The notes under the pieces: model-generated
What the model was told of the DNA's origin: nothing
Database searches by the model: none
Seen by the model: only the letters and a program-made list of their open reading frames with translations
Position numbers and translations under genes: made by a program
NCBI RefSeq assembly: GCF_036067295.1
Contig: NZ_CP107954.1
Coordinates: forward strand, 7,502,001-7,566,000
Reading direction: 5' to 3'
Length of the DNA: 64,000 nucleotides
Source: Kribbella sp. NBC_00382
GTDB taxonomy: Bacteria; Actinomycetota; Actinomycetes; Propionibacteriales; Kribbellaceae
Shown here: piece after piece, positions 34,293 to 42,913 of the stretch
Layout of the letters: every line of letters starts with the position of its first letter
How positions within the stretch are numbered: position 1 is the stretch's first letter

Positions 34293-34409
34293 ACCCTTCT
34301 AACCTGAACACTGCTGTATAGTTTATTGAAGAGAGCGTGGCACGGACGCCAAGATTCGGCAAGAGCCGAATCTCTGGATCAGCCGGCGGGAAGGACCGAG
34401 GCTCGCGGT
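34293..34409. promoter_or_regulatory. Divergent promoter between efflux operon and methyltransferase
   Basis: 117 bp. Around 34305-34325 AACACTGCTGTATAGTTTAT is AT-richer than its surroundings and contains -10-like TATACA/TATAGT on opposite strands; partial dyad symmetry suggests a repressor site for the MFS operon. Confidence 0.45.
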
Positions 34410-35093
34410 ATGACGACAGACGAACGCGTGGGGCAGAGCGGCACCGGCCCCGGGGAGATCGCGCCGGACGGCAGTTCGGTGGATTTGTACGTCCAAGTGC
34501 AGCCACACGGCGAGGACGAGTTGGTCAACGCCGCGATCGCTCACGGCAGCAGCATTCTCGAACTGGGCTGCGGGACCGGGCGGATCACCCGGCCGTTGGT
34601 TGCCTTCGGCCACCAGGTGGTGGCGGTGGACGAGTCGGCGGCGATGACGGCGCAGATCACCGAGGCGGAGACGGTGGTGTCGACGATCGAGGACCTTCGG
34701 CTGGATCGCCGGTTCGACGTGGTGCTGATGATGTCGTACCTGATCAACGTCGCCGACGACGGCGCTCGGCAGCGCTTGCTCGACACCTGTGCGCACCACG
34801 TCAAGCCGGACGGGGTGGTGCTTCTGCAGCAGCAGGATCGGGAGGTGTTCGCGCGGAACGTAGTACGGGAGAGCGCGCAGCGGCGGGTCGAGGTCGCGGA
34901 TGTGCAGCAACTCCCCGACGACATGCAGTCGGCCACGATGATCTACACCGTCGGCGACCACACCTGGTCGCAATCTGTCCTGGTCAAAAACTTGACCGAG
35001 GAAAGACTTGTCGCTGCCCTGCACGCGTCCGGGCTCGCTCTGGACGGCTACCTGACGCCTGACCGGGGCTGGATCCGAGCCAACCTGCTGTAG
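34410..35093 (+). CDS. Class I SAM-dependent methyltransferase
   Basis: 227 aa. Motif I LELGCGTGRITRPL (SAM-binding glycines near residues 53-57), then VVAVDESAAM, FDVVLMMSYLINV and KPDGVVLLQQQ complete the Rossmann-like methyltransferase core. ATG 34410 chosen; the open frame runs back to 34326 but that part overlaps the divergent promoter. Substrate unknown; it stands alone between an efflux operon and a sigma-factor pair. Confidence 0.87.
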   Translation: MTTDERVGQSGTGPGEIAPDGSSVDLYVQVQPHGEDELVNAAIAHGSSILELGCGTGRITRPLVAFGHQVVAVDESAAMTAQITEAETVVSTIEDLRLDRRFDVVLMMSYLINVADDGARQRLLDTCAHHVKPDGVVLLQQQDREVFARNVVRESAQRRVEVADVQQLPDDMQSATMIYTVGDHTWSQSVLVKNLTEERLVAALHASGLALDGYLTPDRGWIRANLL

Positions 35094-35142
35094 CCCGCAA
35101 CCTGGCAGGCAACCCAGCGGGGACCCGCGGACCCTGTTAGGT

Positions 35143-35757
35143 ATGCCCATGACATCGAGCAGGCAGGACAAACCTCCGCCTGCGATGCCCACCGACCACG
35201 ACCTGTGGGAGGCACTGCGCCGCTGCGACCCCGAGGCCCTCGGCACCCTCTTCACCCGGTACGCCGGTGCCGTACACGCCTACGCCGTGCGTCATACCGG
35301 CTCGTACTCGACCGCCGACGACGCAGTACAGGCCACCTTCATCACTGCGTGGAGGCAGTTCAGCCATGCCGACCCAGGGCCGCTGGTGCATGACACGGCC
35401 CGCGCCTGGCTGCTGACGATTGCCCGCAACGAGCTACGGAACTCCACCCGAGCCAGAAGGCGGCTGGCCCAGTTCGTCAGTCGTCAACCCGCTCCCCTGC
35501 ACGCACCCGACCATGCTGAGAGCGTTGCGGCGCGCGTCGACTCCGAGCAGCAGATCCGGGCCGTCCGGGCCGCGCTCGGCCGACTGCCGGCACACGAACG
35601 CGAGACGGTCGAGCTCGTCTACTGGGCTGAACTACCGCTCGCCGAGGCAGCCGCAGTACTGGGCGTCGCCGAAGGCACCGTCAAGGCACGCCTCTCCCGG
35701 GCCCGCCGACGATTGCCTGCCCTGCTTGACCAATCCGGACCGGAGGAGGCCCGATGA
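35143..35757 (+). CDS. ECF-type RNA polymerase sigma factor
   Basis: 204 aa with region 2 (ADDAVQATFITAWRQF) and region 4 (RLPAHERETVELVYWAELPLAEAAAVLGVAEGTVKARLSRARRRL in parts: LPAHERETVELVYWAE, GVAEGTVKARLSRARRRL). No SnoaL-like or other C-terminal extension. The start is uncertain among ATGs at 35143, 35149 and 35185. TGA of this gene overlaps ATG of the next by 4 nt, so its partner is probably regulatory. Confidence 0.92.
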   Translation: MPMTSSRQDKPPPAMPTDHDLWEALRRCDPEALGTLFTRYAGAVHAYAVRHTGSYSTADDAVQATFITAWRQFSHADPGPLVHDTARAWLLTIARNELRNSTRARRRLAQFVSRQPAPLHAPDHAESVAARVDSEQQIRAVRAALGRLPAHERETVELVYWAELPLAEAAAVLGVAEGTVKARLSRARRRLPALLDQSGPEEAR

Positions 35758-36644
35758 ACAACCTCACCACCCCACCCCCGGTCGAGGAACTCGACCCGCA
35801 GTACGCCGAAGACCTCCGCGCCGAACTGGTCCGCAACGCCCGCGGTACCCGCCGCGAGTGGTCCGTCTGGACCCCGATTCTGGCCGCCGCCTGCGGAGTA
35901 GCCGTCATCACCGGCGGAGTTGTCGCCAGCACGCGCGGCAGCGGCTCATCGGACCCGGCCGGCAGCCCCGCACCGACTCCGTCGTCGACCGTGGCCAAGA
36001 AGGTCCCGGACGGCGGCTCCGAGCGGATCAACCTCGACCGCGGTTCCACGAACAGCTTCAGCTCATTCGGTGAGGCAGTCGGCAAGCGATGCCTGGCCGC
36101 CAAGACCTCGGCCGCAGGCGACGCCAATCCGGCAAAGCCGAGCGACGCTGTCGACTACGCCAGTTACATGCCCCGGTGGACGAAGGCTCTGCCTGGTACC
36201 GACGACCAGATCCGCCCGGTGAAGACCAAGCTGCTGATCCAGAGCTACACGACCCAGGCCGGGGCACATGCCTACTGCGTCGACGACCAGCTGATGCAGG
36301 TCTTCGATCCCGCCGCGGGCCGGTCCTGGGAGCAGAGCCGGAACCTGAGCAAGACCGAGCCTCTCAACGGGCAGTGGACCATCTCGCAGCTCCCGTACGG
36401 CCAGTCGAGCCTGCTGTTCGTCAGCTTCAGCTTCGCCGCGATGCCGGACATCGTGAAGGTCGAGCTCCGGATCCGGTGGACCGGCGGCGCGTCACCCTGG
36501 TACGGCGTACCGGTGGACGACGGCTTCGGCTACGCGACGGCCTCGCAGGCGGGCGCGGTCCACGAACGCGGAAAGATGGAGGTGGACTACCGCGCGCTCG
36601 ACAACGACGACCGCGTGGTGTTCAGCGGCATCGAGTACGGCTAG
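35754..36644 (+). CDS. Single-pass membrane protein coupled to a sigma factor, putative anti-sigma or sensor
   Basis: 296 aa: about 37 cytoplasmic residues, one membrane segment (38-59), a Pro/Ser/Thr linker, and a roughly 210-aa extracytoplasmic domain with only two cysteines (in GKRCLAAK and AHAYCVDD) that could form a disulfide. The cytoplasmic part lacks the HxxxCxxC zinc motif of ZAS anti-sigma factors and is short. Translational coupling to the sigma gene suggests an anti-sigma or sensing role, but a sigma-controlled envelope protein is equally possible. Family not recognised. Confidence 0.75.
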   Translation: MNNLTTPPPVEELDPQYAEDLRAELVRNARGTRREWSVWTPILAAACGVAVITGGVVASTRGSGSSDPAGSPAPTPSSTVAKKVPDGGSERINLDRGSTNSFSSFGEAVGKRCLAAKTSAAGDANPAKPSDAVDYASYMPRWTKALPGTDDQIRPVKTKLLIQSYTTQAGAHAYCVDDQLMQVFDPAAGRSWEQSRNLSKTEPLNGQWTISQLPYGQSSLLFVSFSFAAMPDIVKVELRIRWTGGASPWYGVPVDDGFGYATASQAGAVHERGKMEVDYRALDNDDRVVFSGIEYG

Positions 36645-36653
36645 AGCAGCCGC

Positions 36654-36687
36654 GGCCGGCTGGACATCAGGTGGAGTCCAGCCGGCC
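36654..36687. terminator. Bidirectional terminator-like hairpin
   Basis: GGCCGGCTGGAC and its complement form a 12-bp stem with a 10-nt loop, followed on the plus strand by GGGGCTTT, between two converging genes. Confidence 0.7.
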
Positions 36688-36722
36688 GGGGCTTTAGCGG
36701 TGGATCTTCGGGTGAGGAGGGG

Positions 36723-37682
36723 TCAGCCGAGGCCGCCGCCTACCTTGGTCAGCGCGTCGAACTGGGTGCGGGTGAGCTTGCTCGTGTCGCCACTCAGCGC
36801 CTTGGAGCGGGTGCAGATGATGCCGCCTGGCACGGAGCCGGTCAGCACCCGGATCGCGCTCTTGAACGAGTCGCATCGACGCTGGTCCTCAGCGCCGGCC
36901 GGGTAGCCGATCGCGGCGTTGACCTTGCCCATGTTGAGCTGGTCCGCGAACGGGTTGATGTTGCGGGCAACCGTCCAGTACCACCGGGCGATCGGAGCGC
37001 TCCACTGCAGCGACCGGGCCAGCTCGGGATTGCCGAGCAGATCGATACCGAAGTACTGACCGGCCGGTCCGTAGTTGAAGTCACCGGTCAGCTGGATGTA
37101 GCCGCGACCACCGTAGACACGGGTGTCGCCGATCTCGCGGATGTTGTACTCGAGCCGCGACTCGTGCACCAGCGTCGCCAGGAAGGCTGCCTTCCGGTAC
37201 GGCGTATTGATGTTGGCGTCCCGCATTGCCTGGTTGAGGGACGGCAGCCCGGTCTGGACGAGCGACGGATTCGCGATGCGCGTACCGAACATCGCCTGGA
37301 CCTGCGCGAGGGTGATGTCACCCGACGGCGGGTTGGTGCCACCGCATTCGGGGACGCCGGGGAGCTTGTCCTCGGGGATCGCGACGTACGCGACGGTGAC
37401 GTACCCGCCGAGCGCCGGCACGTGCGCCCACCAGCGGCTCGAACCGCCGGAGACGGTGACCAGGTCGCCGTACTTCTGGCAGTCGACGTCGATGGCGGTC
37501 GGGCCGGGCAGCGTCCGGACGACGGGCGAGGACAGGTAGGCGTCGGCGCGCACGTTCACGCCGGTGCCGTAGGTGTTGAAGACGGCGGCATTGGCCGGAA
37601 CGGCGGTGATCAGGCCACCGGCGGTGAGCCCGGCGAGGGCGAGGGTGGCGATGAGGAGGCGGCGGATTCTGCGCTTGAGCAT
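36723..37682 (-). CDS. Secreted GH19/lysozyme-superfamily hydrolase with SH3-like domain, paralog B
   Basis: 319 aa. Sec signal peptide (cleavage near PANA-A, residue 32), an SH3-like domain (about 33-110, GVNVRADAYLSSPVV), and a GH19 chitinase/lysozyme-like domain. ATLVHESRLEYN contains a likely catalytic E174, and GGRGYIQLTGDFNY is the family substrate-groove motif. Likely cuts chitin or peptidoglycan outside the cell. Closely related to the protein at 37804, tandem on the same strand. GGGAG precedes the ATG by 6 nt but is buried in a predicted stem. Confidence 0.87.
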   Translation of the reverse strand: MLKRRIRRLLIATLALAGLTAGGLITAVPANAAVFNTYGTGVNVRADAYLSSPVVRTLPGPTAIDVDCQKYGDLVTVSGGSSRWWAHVPALGGYVTVAYVAIPEDKLPGVPECGGTNPPSGDITLAQVQAMFGTRIANPSLVQTGLPSLNQAMRDANINTPYRKAAFLATLVHESRLEYNIREIGDTRVYGGRGYIQLTGDFNYGPAGQYFGIDLLGNPELARSLQWSAPIARWYWTVARNINPFADQLNMGKVNAAIGYPAGAEDQRRCDSFKSAIRVLTGSVPGGIICTRSKALSGDTSKLTRTQFDALTKVGGGLG

Positions 37683-37689
37683 GACAACT

Positions 37690-37776
37690 CCCGGGGCGGG
37701 GCAGTTTGGGCGGGTGTCGTGAAAAGTTCACGTTGCCTATCGCGACACTGTTACTTTCCACCCAAACGGCCCCGGG
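37690..37776. repeat. Long imperfect inverted repeat covering the RBS of GH19-like paralog B
   Basis: CCCGGGGC...GTTTGGGCGG near 37689-37713 pairs with CCACCCAAACGGCCCCGGG at 37758-37776. Inside are nested stems GTGTCG/CGACAC and CGTGAA/TTCACG. On the minus strand the 3' arm contains the GGGAG ribosome binding site of the gene starting at 37682. Confidence 0.65.
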
Positions 37777-37803
37777 CTCAAGCCTTTCGACCCAGGTTGC
37801 AGC

Positions 37804-38748
37804 TCAGCCGACAGTGCCGGGGATCCGGTCGAGGGCCTCGAACTGGGTCTTGGTGAGCTTGCTGGTGTCACCGCTGAGCGCCTTCGAGCGGGTGCAGATC
37901 ACGCCGGCCGGGACGGAGCCGGACAGGTACCGGAGCGCGTTCTTGAAGGAGTCGCAGCGCCGCTGGTCCTCGGCGCCGGCCGGGTAGCCGATGGCTGCAT
38001 TGACCTTGCCCATGTTGAGCGCGTCGGCCATCGGGTTGATGTTGCGGGCGACGGTCCAGTACCAGCGGGCGATCGGGGCGCTCCACTGCAGCGAGCGGGC
38101 CAGCTCGGGGTTGCCGAGTAGGTCGATACCGAGGTACCGGCCGGCGGGGCCGTAGTTGAAGTCCCCGGTGAGCTGGATGTAGCCGCGGCCGCCGTAGACG
38201 CGGGTGTCGCCGATCTCGCGGATGTTGTACTCGAGCCGCGACTCGTGGACGAGGGTGGCGAGGAACGCGGCCTTGCGGCGGGGCGTGTTGATGTTGGCGT
38301 CCCGCATTGCCTGGTTGAGCGATGGCAGGCCGGTCTGCACGGTCGACGGGTTGGCGATCCGGGTGCCGAACATCGCTTGGACGTCGGCGAGCGTGACATC
38401 ACCGGCAGGCGGCGGCGGGTCCGCCGGACAATCCGGTACGCCGGGAAGCTTCGTCCCCGTGGTGTTGATGTACCCGACCGTCGCGTACCCGCCATGCGCA
38501 GGCAGATGAGCCCACCAACTAGTCGCCGCCCGCCCCGGCACCGTGACCGAGTCGCCCAACTTCTGGCAGTCGACATCAACTCCCGTCGGCCCGTTGAGCA
38601 CCTTCACCACGGCGGCGGACAGGAATGGCTCGGACCGGATGTTGAGAGCACTAGCGGTGGTCTGGAAGGCAACCGCATGAGCAGGTGTCGCGGCAACCAG
38701 GCTGATCGCGGCCACAACCACAACAGACGACAGAACGCGCTTGAACAT
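37804..38748 (-). CDS. Secreted GH19/lysozyme-superfamily hydrolase with SH3-like domain, paralog A
   Basis: 314 aa with the same plan as its tandem neighbour: signal peptide ending near THAVA, SH3-like domain with ALNIRSEPFLSAAVV, a short Pro-rich linker (CPADPPPPAG), then the GH19-like domain with ATLVHESRLEYN and GGRGYIQLTGDFNY. The hydrolase halves are nearly identical while the SH3 halves have diverged, so wall targeting may differ. It lies 77 nt downstream of aspS; its GGGAG site is part of a hairpin arm. Confidence 0.87.
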   Translation of the reverse strand: MFKRVLSSVVVVAAISLVAATPAHAVAFQTTASALNIRSEPFLSAAVVKVLNGPTGVDVDCQKLGDSVTVPGRAATSWWAHLPAHGGYATVGYINTTGTKLPGVPDCPADPPPPAGDVTLADVQAMFGTRIANPSTVQTGLPSLNQAMRDANINTPRRKAAFLATLVHESRLEYNIREIGDTRVYGGRGYIQLTGDFNYGPAGRYLGIDLLGNPELARSLQWSAPIARWYWTVARNINPMADALNMGKVNAAIGYPAGAEDQRRCDSFKNALRYLSGSVPAGVICTRSKALSGDTSKLTKTQFEALDRIPGTVG

Positions 38749-38753
38749 GAGAA

Positions 38754-38800
38754 CTCCCGGGCGGTAGGAGGATGATCGTCACCTTCCCACCGCCCGGGAG
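38754..38800. terminator. Inverted repeat after aspS that includes the RBS of GH19-like paralog A
   Basis: CTCCCGGGCGGT (38754-38765) and ACCGCCCGGGAG (38789-38800) form a 12-bp perfect stem with a 23-nt loop. It may terminate aspS transcription. The 3' arm carries the GGGAG ribosome binding site 6 nt before the ATG at 38748. Confidence 0.65.
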
Positions 38801-38825
38801 CCGTTGCTCAAGTGCGCAACGCCAA

Positions 38826-40598
38826 CTACTCCTTGGGTTCCGGCTTGGCGTCTACGCCGGCTTCCTTGCGCTGGGCGGGGGTGATGGGGGCCGGGGCCGC
38901 CGTCAGGGGGTCGAAGCCGCCGCCGGACTTGGGGAAGGCGATGACGTCGCGGATGGACTCCGTACCGGCCAGCAGGGCGGTGATGCGGTCCCAGCCGAAC
39001 GCGATCCCGCCGTGCGGCGGCGCGCCGAACTTGAACGCGTCGAGCAGGAAGCCGAACTTCTCGGTCGCCTCCTCGTCCGTCAGGCCCATCACCTTGAAGA
39101 CCCGCTTCTGCACGTCCTCGCGGTGGATACGGATCGATCCACCACCGATCTCGTTGCCGTTGCAGACAATGTCGTACGCGTACGCCAGCGCCGATCCCGG
39201 ATCCGTGTCGAACGTCTCCAGCGAGTCCGGCTTCGGCGACGTGAACGCGTGGTGCACCGCTGTCCACGCACCCGACCCAACCGCCACATCACCAGCAGCG
39301 GTGGCGTCATCGGCCGGCTCGAACAGCGGCGCGTCGATGACCCACACGAACGACCAGGTCGACTCGTCGATCAGCCCACCGCGCCGGCCGATCTCCAGCC
39401 GTGCCGCACCCAGCAGCGCCCGCGAAGACTTCACAGCGCCGGCCGCGAAGAAGATGCAGTCGCCCGGCTTAGCACCGACGTGGTCGGCCAGCCCGGCGCG
39501 CTCCTCCTCGGACAGGTTCTTGGCGACCGGTCCGCCCAGCTCGCCATCCTGACCGACCAGCACGTACGCGAGCCCACGCGCACCACGCTGCTTGGCCCAC
39601 TCCTGCCACGCGTCCAGCTGCTTGCGCGGCTGATCGGCCCCGCCCGGCATCACCACGGCACCGACATACTGCGCCTGGAAGACCCGGAACGGCGTGTTCT
39701 TGAAGTAGTCCGTGCACTCGACCAGCTCGAGCCCCATCCGCAGATCCGGCTTGTCGCTGCCGAACCGCGCCATCGCCTCGGCGTACGTCATCCGCTGGAT
39801 CGGCGTCTGCACCTCGTGCCCGGCGAGCTTCCACAGCTCGACCAGGATCTCCTCGGACAGCGCGATGATGTCGTCCTGGTCGACGAAGCTCATCTCGATG
39901 TCGAGCTGGGTGAACTCCGGCTGCCGGTCGGCGCGGAAGTCCTCGTCGCGGTAGCAGCGGGCGATCTGGAAGTACCGCTCCATCCCGGCCACCATCAGCA
40001 ACTGCTTGAACAGCTGCGGCGACTGCGGCAGCGCGTACCACGATCCCGGCTGCAGGCGCGCCGGTACCAGGAAGTCACGCGCGCCTTCCGGCGTCGACTT
40101 GGTCAGCGTCGGCGTCTCGATCTCGACGAAGTCGTGCTTGTCCAGTACTGCGCGCGCCGCCTTGTTCACCTTGCTGCGCAGGCGAAGCGCCGAGCCGGGG
40201 CCCTGACGGCGCAGGTCGAGGTACCGGTACTTGAGCCGGACCTCCTCGTTGACCGGCGTCGCGTGGTGCTCCTCGACCGGGAACGGCAGCGGCGCGGCCT
40301 CGTTCAGGACCTCGATCTCCTCGGTGATGATCTCGATCTCACCGGTCGGCAGGTCCGGGTTCGCGTTGCCCTCGGGGCGCGCGGCGACCGTACCGACGAT
40401 CTTCAGGCAGTACTCCGAACGCAGCCCGCTCGCGGCCGCCTCGTCGCGGATGACGACCTGGACGGTGCCGCTGGAGTCGCGCAGGTCGATGAACGCCACG
40501 CCGCCGTGATCGCGTCGCCGCGCCACCCAGCCCGCCAGCGTGACGGTCTGTCCGGTGTTTTCGGCCCGCAGGGAGCCGGCGGAATGGGTACGGATCAC
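38826..40598 (-). CDS. aspS: Aspartate--tRNA ligase
   Basis: 590-aa bacterial-type class II synthetase. N-terminal OB-fold anticodon domain (GWVARRRDHGGVAFIDLRD), catalytic motif 2 CYRDEDFRADRQPEFTQLD, the bacterial GAD insertion, and motif 3 GGIAFGWDRI near the end. Whether it also charges tRNA-Asn cannot be decided here. The GTG start overlaps the hisS stop (GTGA), so hisS and aspS are co-translated. Confidence 0.97.
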   Translation of the reverse strand: MIRTHSAGSLRAENTGQTVTLAGWVARRRDHGGVAFIDLRDSSGTVQVVIRDEAAASGLRSEYCLKIVGTVAARPEGNANPDLPTGEIEIITEEIEVLNEAAPLPFPVEEHHATPVNEEVRLKYRYLDLRRQGPGSALRLRSKVNKAARAVLDKHDFVEIETPTLTKSTPEGARDFLVPARLQPGSWYALPQSPQLFKQLLMVAGMERYFQIARCYRDEDFRADRQPEFTQLDIEMSFVDQDDIIALSEEILVELWKLAGHEVQTPIQRMTYAEAMARFGSDKPDLRMGLELVECTDYFKNTPFRVFQAQYVGAVVMPGGADQPRKQLDAWQEWAKQRGARGLAYVLVGQDGELGGPVAKNLSEEERAGLADHVGAKPGDCIFFAAGAVKSSRALLGAARLEIGRRGGLIDESTWSFVWVIDAPLFEPADDATAAGDVAVGSGAWTAVHHAFTSPKPDSLETFDTDPGSALAYAYDIVCNGNEIGGGSIRIHREDVQKRVFKVMGLTDEEATEKFGFLLDAFKFGAPPHGGIAFGWDRITALLAGTESIRDVIAFPKSGGGFDPLTAAPAPITPAQRKEAGVDAKPEPKE

Positions 40599-41965
40599 GA
40601 GTTCTCCTGAGGGGTTTCGAGCTGCGGTGTTTCGAGCTGCGGTGTTTCGATGCTGGGTCGTACGTCCTGCGCGGGGGGTGACCAGGTGGCCGGGTCGGCC
40701 GCTACCTGCTCACCGCTCCGGATGTCCTTCACTTCAGCGCCGTTCTCGGTCGTGAACCAGACGAACGGGATGCCACGCCGATCCGCGAACTTGATCTGCT
40801 TGCCGAACTTCGCCGCCGCCGGCGCCACCTCGACCGGGATATTGCGCGCCCGCAGCGCAGCCGCGGTCCGCATCGCGTCGGCCCGCTCATCTTCGTTGTT
40901 CAAGGCAACCAGTACCGCGGTCGGCGTACTGCGGGAGCCCTTCACCAGGCCCTGGCTGAACAACCGGGTGATCAACCGGGACACCCCGATCGAGATGCCG
41001 ACGCCCGGGTACGTCGTCTTGCCATCGCTGGCGAGCGAGTCGTAGCGGCCGCCCGAGCAGATCGAGCCGTACGACTCGTGTCCGATCAGCTGGGTCTCGT
41101 AGACGGTGCCGGTGTAGTAGTCCAGCCCGCGCGCGATCTTGAGATCGGCGACCAGGAGGCCGGGAGCGTGCTCGTTGGCGGCCGTCATGATCGCGGCCAG
41201 CCGCTCGAGGCCCTCGTCGAGGATCTCGTGCTGGACACCGAGCGCCCGCACCTGCTCCACGAAGGACGCGTCCGTGCTCGAGATCTCGGCCAGCCGGAGC
41301 ACCTGCTTGGCGGTCTCGGCATCGAGTGCCGGGCCGTCCTCGGCGGTGAGCAGCTGGGTGACCTTGTCCGGGCCGATCTTGTCCAGCTTGTCGACGATAC
41401 GGAGTACGGACGCTACGTCCTCGATGCCGAGGCCGCGGTAGAAACCCTCGGGGATCTGCCGGTTGTTCACCTGGATCCGGAACGGCGGGATCGGCAGCTT
41501 GCTGAACGCGTCGGCGATGACGAGAGGCAGCTCGACCTCGTAGTGGAACGGCAACGTGCCGTCGCCGACGATGTCGATATCGGCCTGGGCGAACTCGCGG
41601 TACCGGCCCTCCTGCGGGCGCTCACCACGCCAGACCTTCTGGATCTGGTAGCGGCGGAACGGGAAGGCCAGCTTGCCGGCGTTCTCCAGGACGTACCGGG
41701 CGAACGGCACGGTCAGGTCGAAGTGCAGTCCGAGGTCCGACTTCTCGTCAGCGGGGGCGCCGAGGCGGCGTACCGCGTAGATCTCCTTGTCCGCGTCCTC
41801 GCCCTGGTTCGAGAGCCGCTCGACCGGCTCGACGGCGCGCGTCTCGATCGAGGCGAAGCCGTGCAGCTCGAACGTCTCCCGGATCACGTCGAGGAAGTGC
41901 TGCTCGACGATCCGGTCCGACGGGAGGAACTCGGGGAACCCACTGATCGGGGTTACCTTGCTCAT
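40595..41965 (-). CDS. hisS: Histidine--tRNA ligase
   Basis: 456-aa class II synthetase. Motif 2 YQIQKVWRGERPQEGRYREF, the histidine loop ARGLDYYTGTVYE, and a C-terminal anticodon-binding domain are present. ATG 41965 gives the normal N-terminus (MSKVTPISGFPEFLP); the longer open frame is a shadow of the upstream gene. The extreme C-terminus carries a tandem ETPQL repeat, beyond the usual family end. Lies 4 nt after the metallo-hydrolase gene. Confidence 0.96.
   Translation of the reverse strand: MSKVTPISGFPEFLPSDRIVEQHFLDVIRETFELHGFASIETRAVEPVERLSNQGEDADKEIYAVRRLGAPADEKSDLGLHFDLTVPFARYVLENAGKLAFPFRRYQIQKVWRGERPQEGRYREFAQADIDIVGDGTLPFHYEVELPLVIADAFSKLPIPPFRIQVNNRQIPEGFYRGLGIEDVASVLRIVDKLDKIGPDKVTQLLTAEDGPALDAETAKQVLRLAEISSTDASFVEQVRALGVQHEILDEGLERLAAIMTAANEHAPGLLVADLKIARGLDYYTGTVYETQLIGHESYGSICSGGRYDSLASDGKTTYPGVGISIGVSRLITRLFSQGLVKGSRSTPTAVLVALNNEDERADAMRTAAALRARNIPVEVAPAAAKFGKQIKFADRRGIPFVWFTTENGAEVKDIRSGEQVAADPATWSPPAQDVRPSIETPQLETPQLETPQENS
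40615..40644. repeat. Two perfect 15-bp tandem copies in the 3' end of hisS
   Basis: TTTCGAGCTGCGGTG occurs twice, followed by a partial third copy (TTTCGA). In hisS it encodes ETPQL, ETPQL, then ETPQ before the stop, so copy changes keep the frame. Confidence 0.85.
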
Positions 41966-41969
41966 TTTC

Positions 41970-42650
41970 TTATGTCTCCAGGTCCTGCAAGTAAGGGTTG
42001 GTCGCCTTTTCCCGGCCGATCGTGGTCTGGCCGCCATGACCCGGCAGGACGACGATCTCGTCGCGCATCGGCAGGATCTTGGTGGCCAACGTATGCAGCA
42101 TGGCCGGATGGTCGCCGCCGGGCAGATCCGTCCGGCCGATCGACCCGGCGAACAACACGTCCCCGGAGAACAGCACCGCCGGTACGTCCTCGGGACCCAG
42201 GTACGGGGTGGTGAAGGTGACCGAGCCACGGGTGTGCCCCGGCGTGTGGTCGACGGTGAACTGCAGGCCAGCGAGCTCGAGCTGCTGGCCGTCCTTGAGC
42301 TCCTGGACGTCGTCGGGCTCGGCGAAGGTGTGGTTGCCACCGAGCAGCATCCGGGCGCTCTCCGGGCTGATACCGGCCATCGGGTCGGCCAGCAGGTGCC
42401 GGTCGTCCGCGTGGATCCAGGCGGTGCTGTCGTAGGCGCCGCAGACCGGAAGTACGGAGAACATGTGGTCTATGTGGCCGTGGGTGAGCAGCACGGCGAC
42501 CGGCTTCAGCTTGTTCTCACGGACCACCTGCTCGACTCCGCTGGTGGCGTCCTGCCCGGGGTCGATGACGATGCACTCCGCGCCCTGGCCGGTGGCGACG
42601 ACGTAGCAGTTCGTACCCCACGATCCCGCGGGGAACCCGGCGATGAGCAC
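41970..42650 (-). CDS. MBL-fold metallo-hydrolase, glyoxalase II-like
   Basis: 226 aa. Zinc motif THGHIDH, later VDHTPGHTRGS, FSGDVLFAGSIGRTDLPGGD and a terminal LPGHGGQTTIG cover the metallo-beta-lactamase fold ligands of the glyoxalase II/YcbL group. Probable thioester hydrolase, cytoplasmic (no signal peptide; the first residues are the usual fold strand). The GTG start is at the head of the metallo-hydrolase-hisS-aspS operon, as in several actinobacteria. Confidence 0.93.
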   Translation of the reverse strand: MLIAGFPAGSWGTNCYVVATGQGAECIVIDPGQDATSGVEQVVRENKLKPVAVLLTHGHIDHMFSVLPVCGAYDSTAWIHADDRHLLADPMAGISPESARMLLGGNHTFAEPDDVQELKDGQQLELAGLQFTVDHTPGHTRGSVTFTTPYLGPEDVPAVLFSGDVLFAGSIGRTDLPGGDHPAMLHTLATKILPMRDEIVVLPGHGGQTTIGREKATNPYLQDLET

Positions 42651-42913
42651 GACAGACCTTCCTGGAACGGATCAGGGACCTGTCAAGGCTACCGGTCACG
42701 CTGCGCTGAGTACGAACCGCATTGTTTGTCTGCTTGTTCTGTGCCCGATTGTGATGGCAACCCCGTTGCGTAGCGGCCGGGAGTTTGTGATTGTTCAGTG
42801 ATACGCGTGGGGACAGCACCCGACGCGCCCGGCTGGACCCTGTCGACGGCGATGAACCGGCGACTGGACAGAATGGGAACGAGCGCAGTACATACCGCCG
42901 GAAGGGGCGAGTT
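42651..42913. promoter_or_regulatory. Divergent promoter region of the hisS operon and the DUF349 gene
   Basis: 263 bp with no convincing gene, though the DUF349 frame stays open to 42791. TTGTTC ... TACGCG near 42792-42808 is a possible rightward promoter. GGAAGGGG before 42914 is the ribosome binding site of the DUF349 gene. No T-box-like structure could be made out for hisS. Confidence 0.4.

Noticed and set aside
40595..42340. 581-aa version of HisS
   Set aside because: The extra N-terminus shadows the metallo-hydrolase gene; the canonical MSKV start is at 41965.
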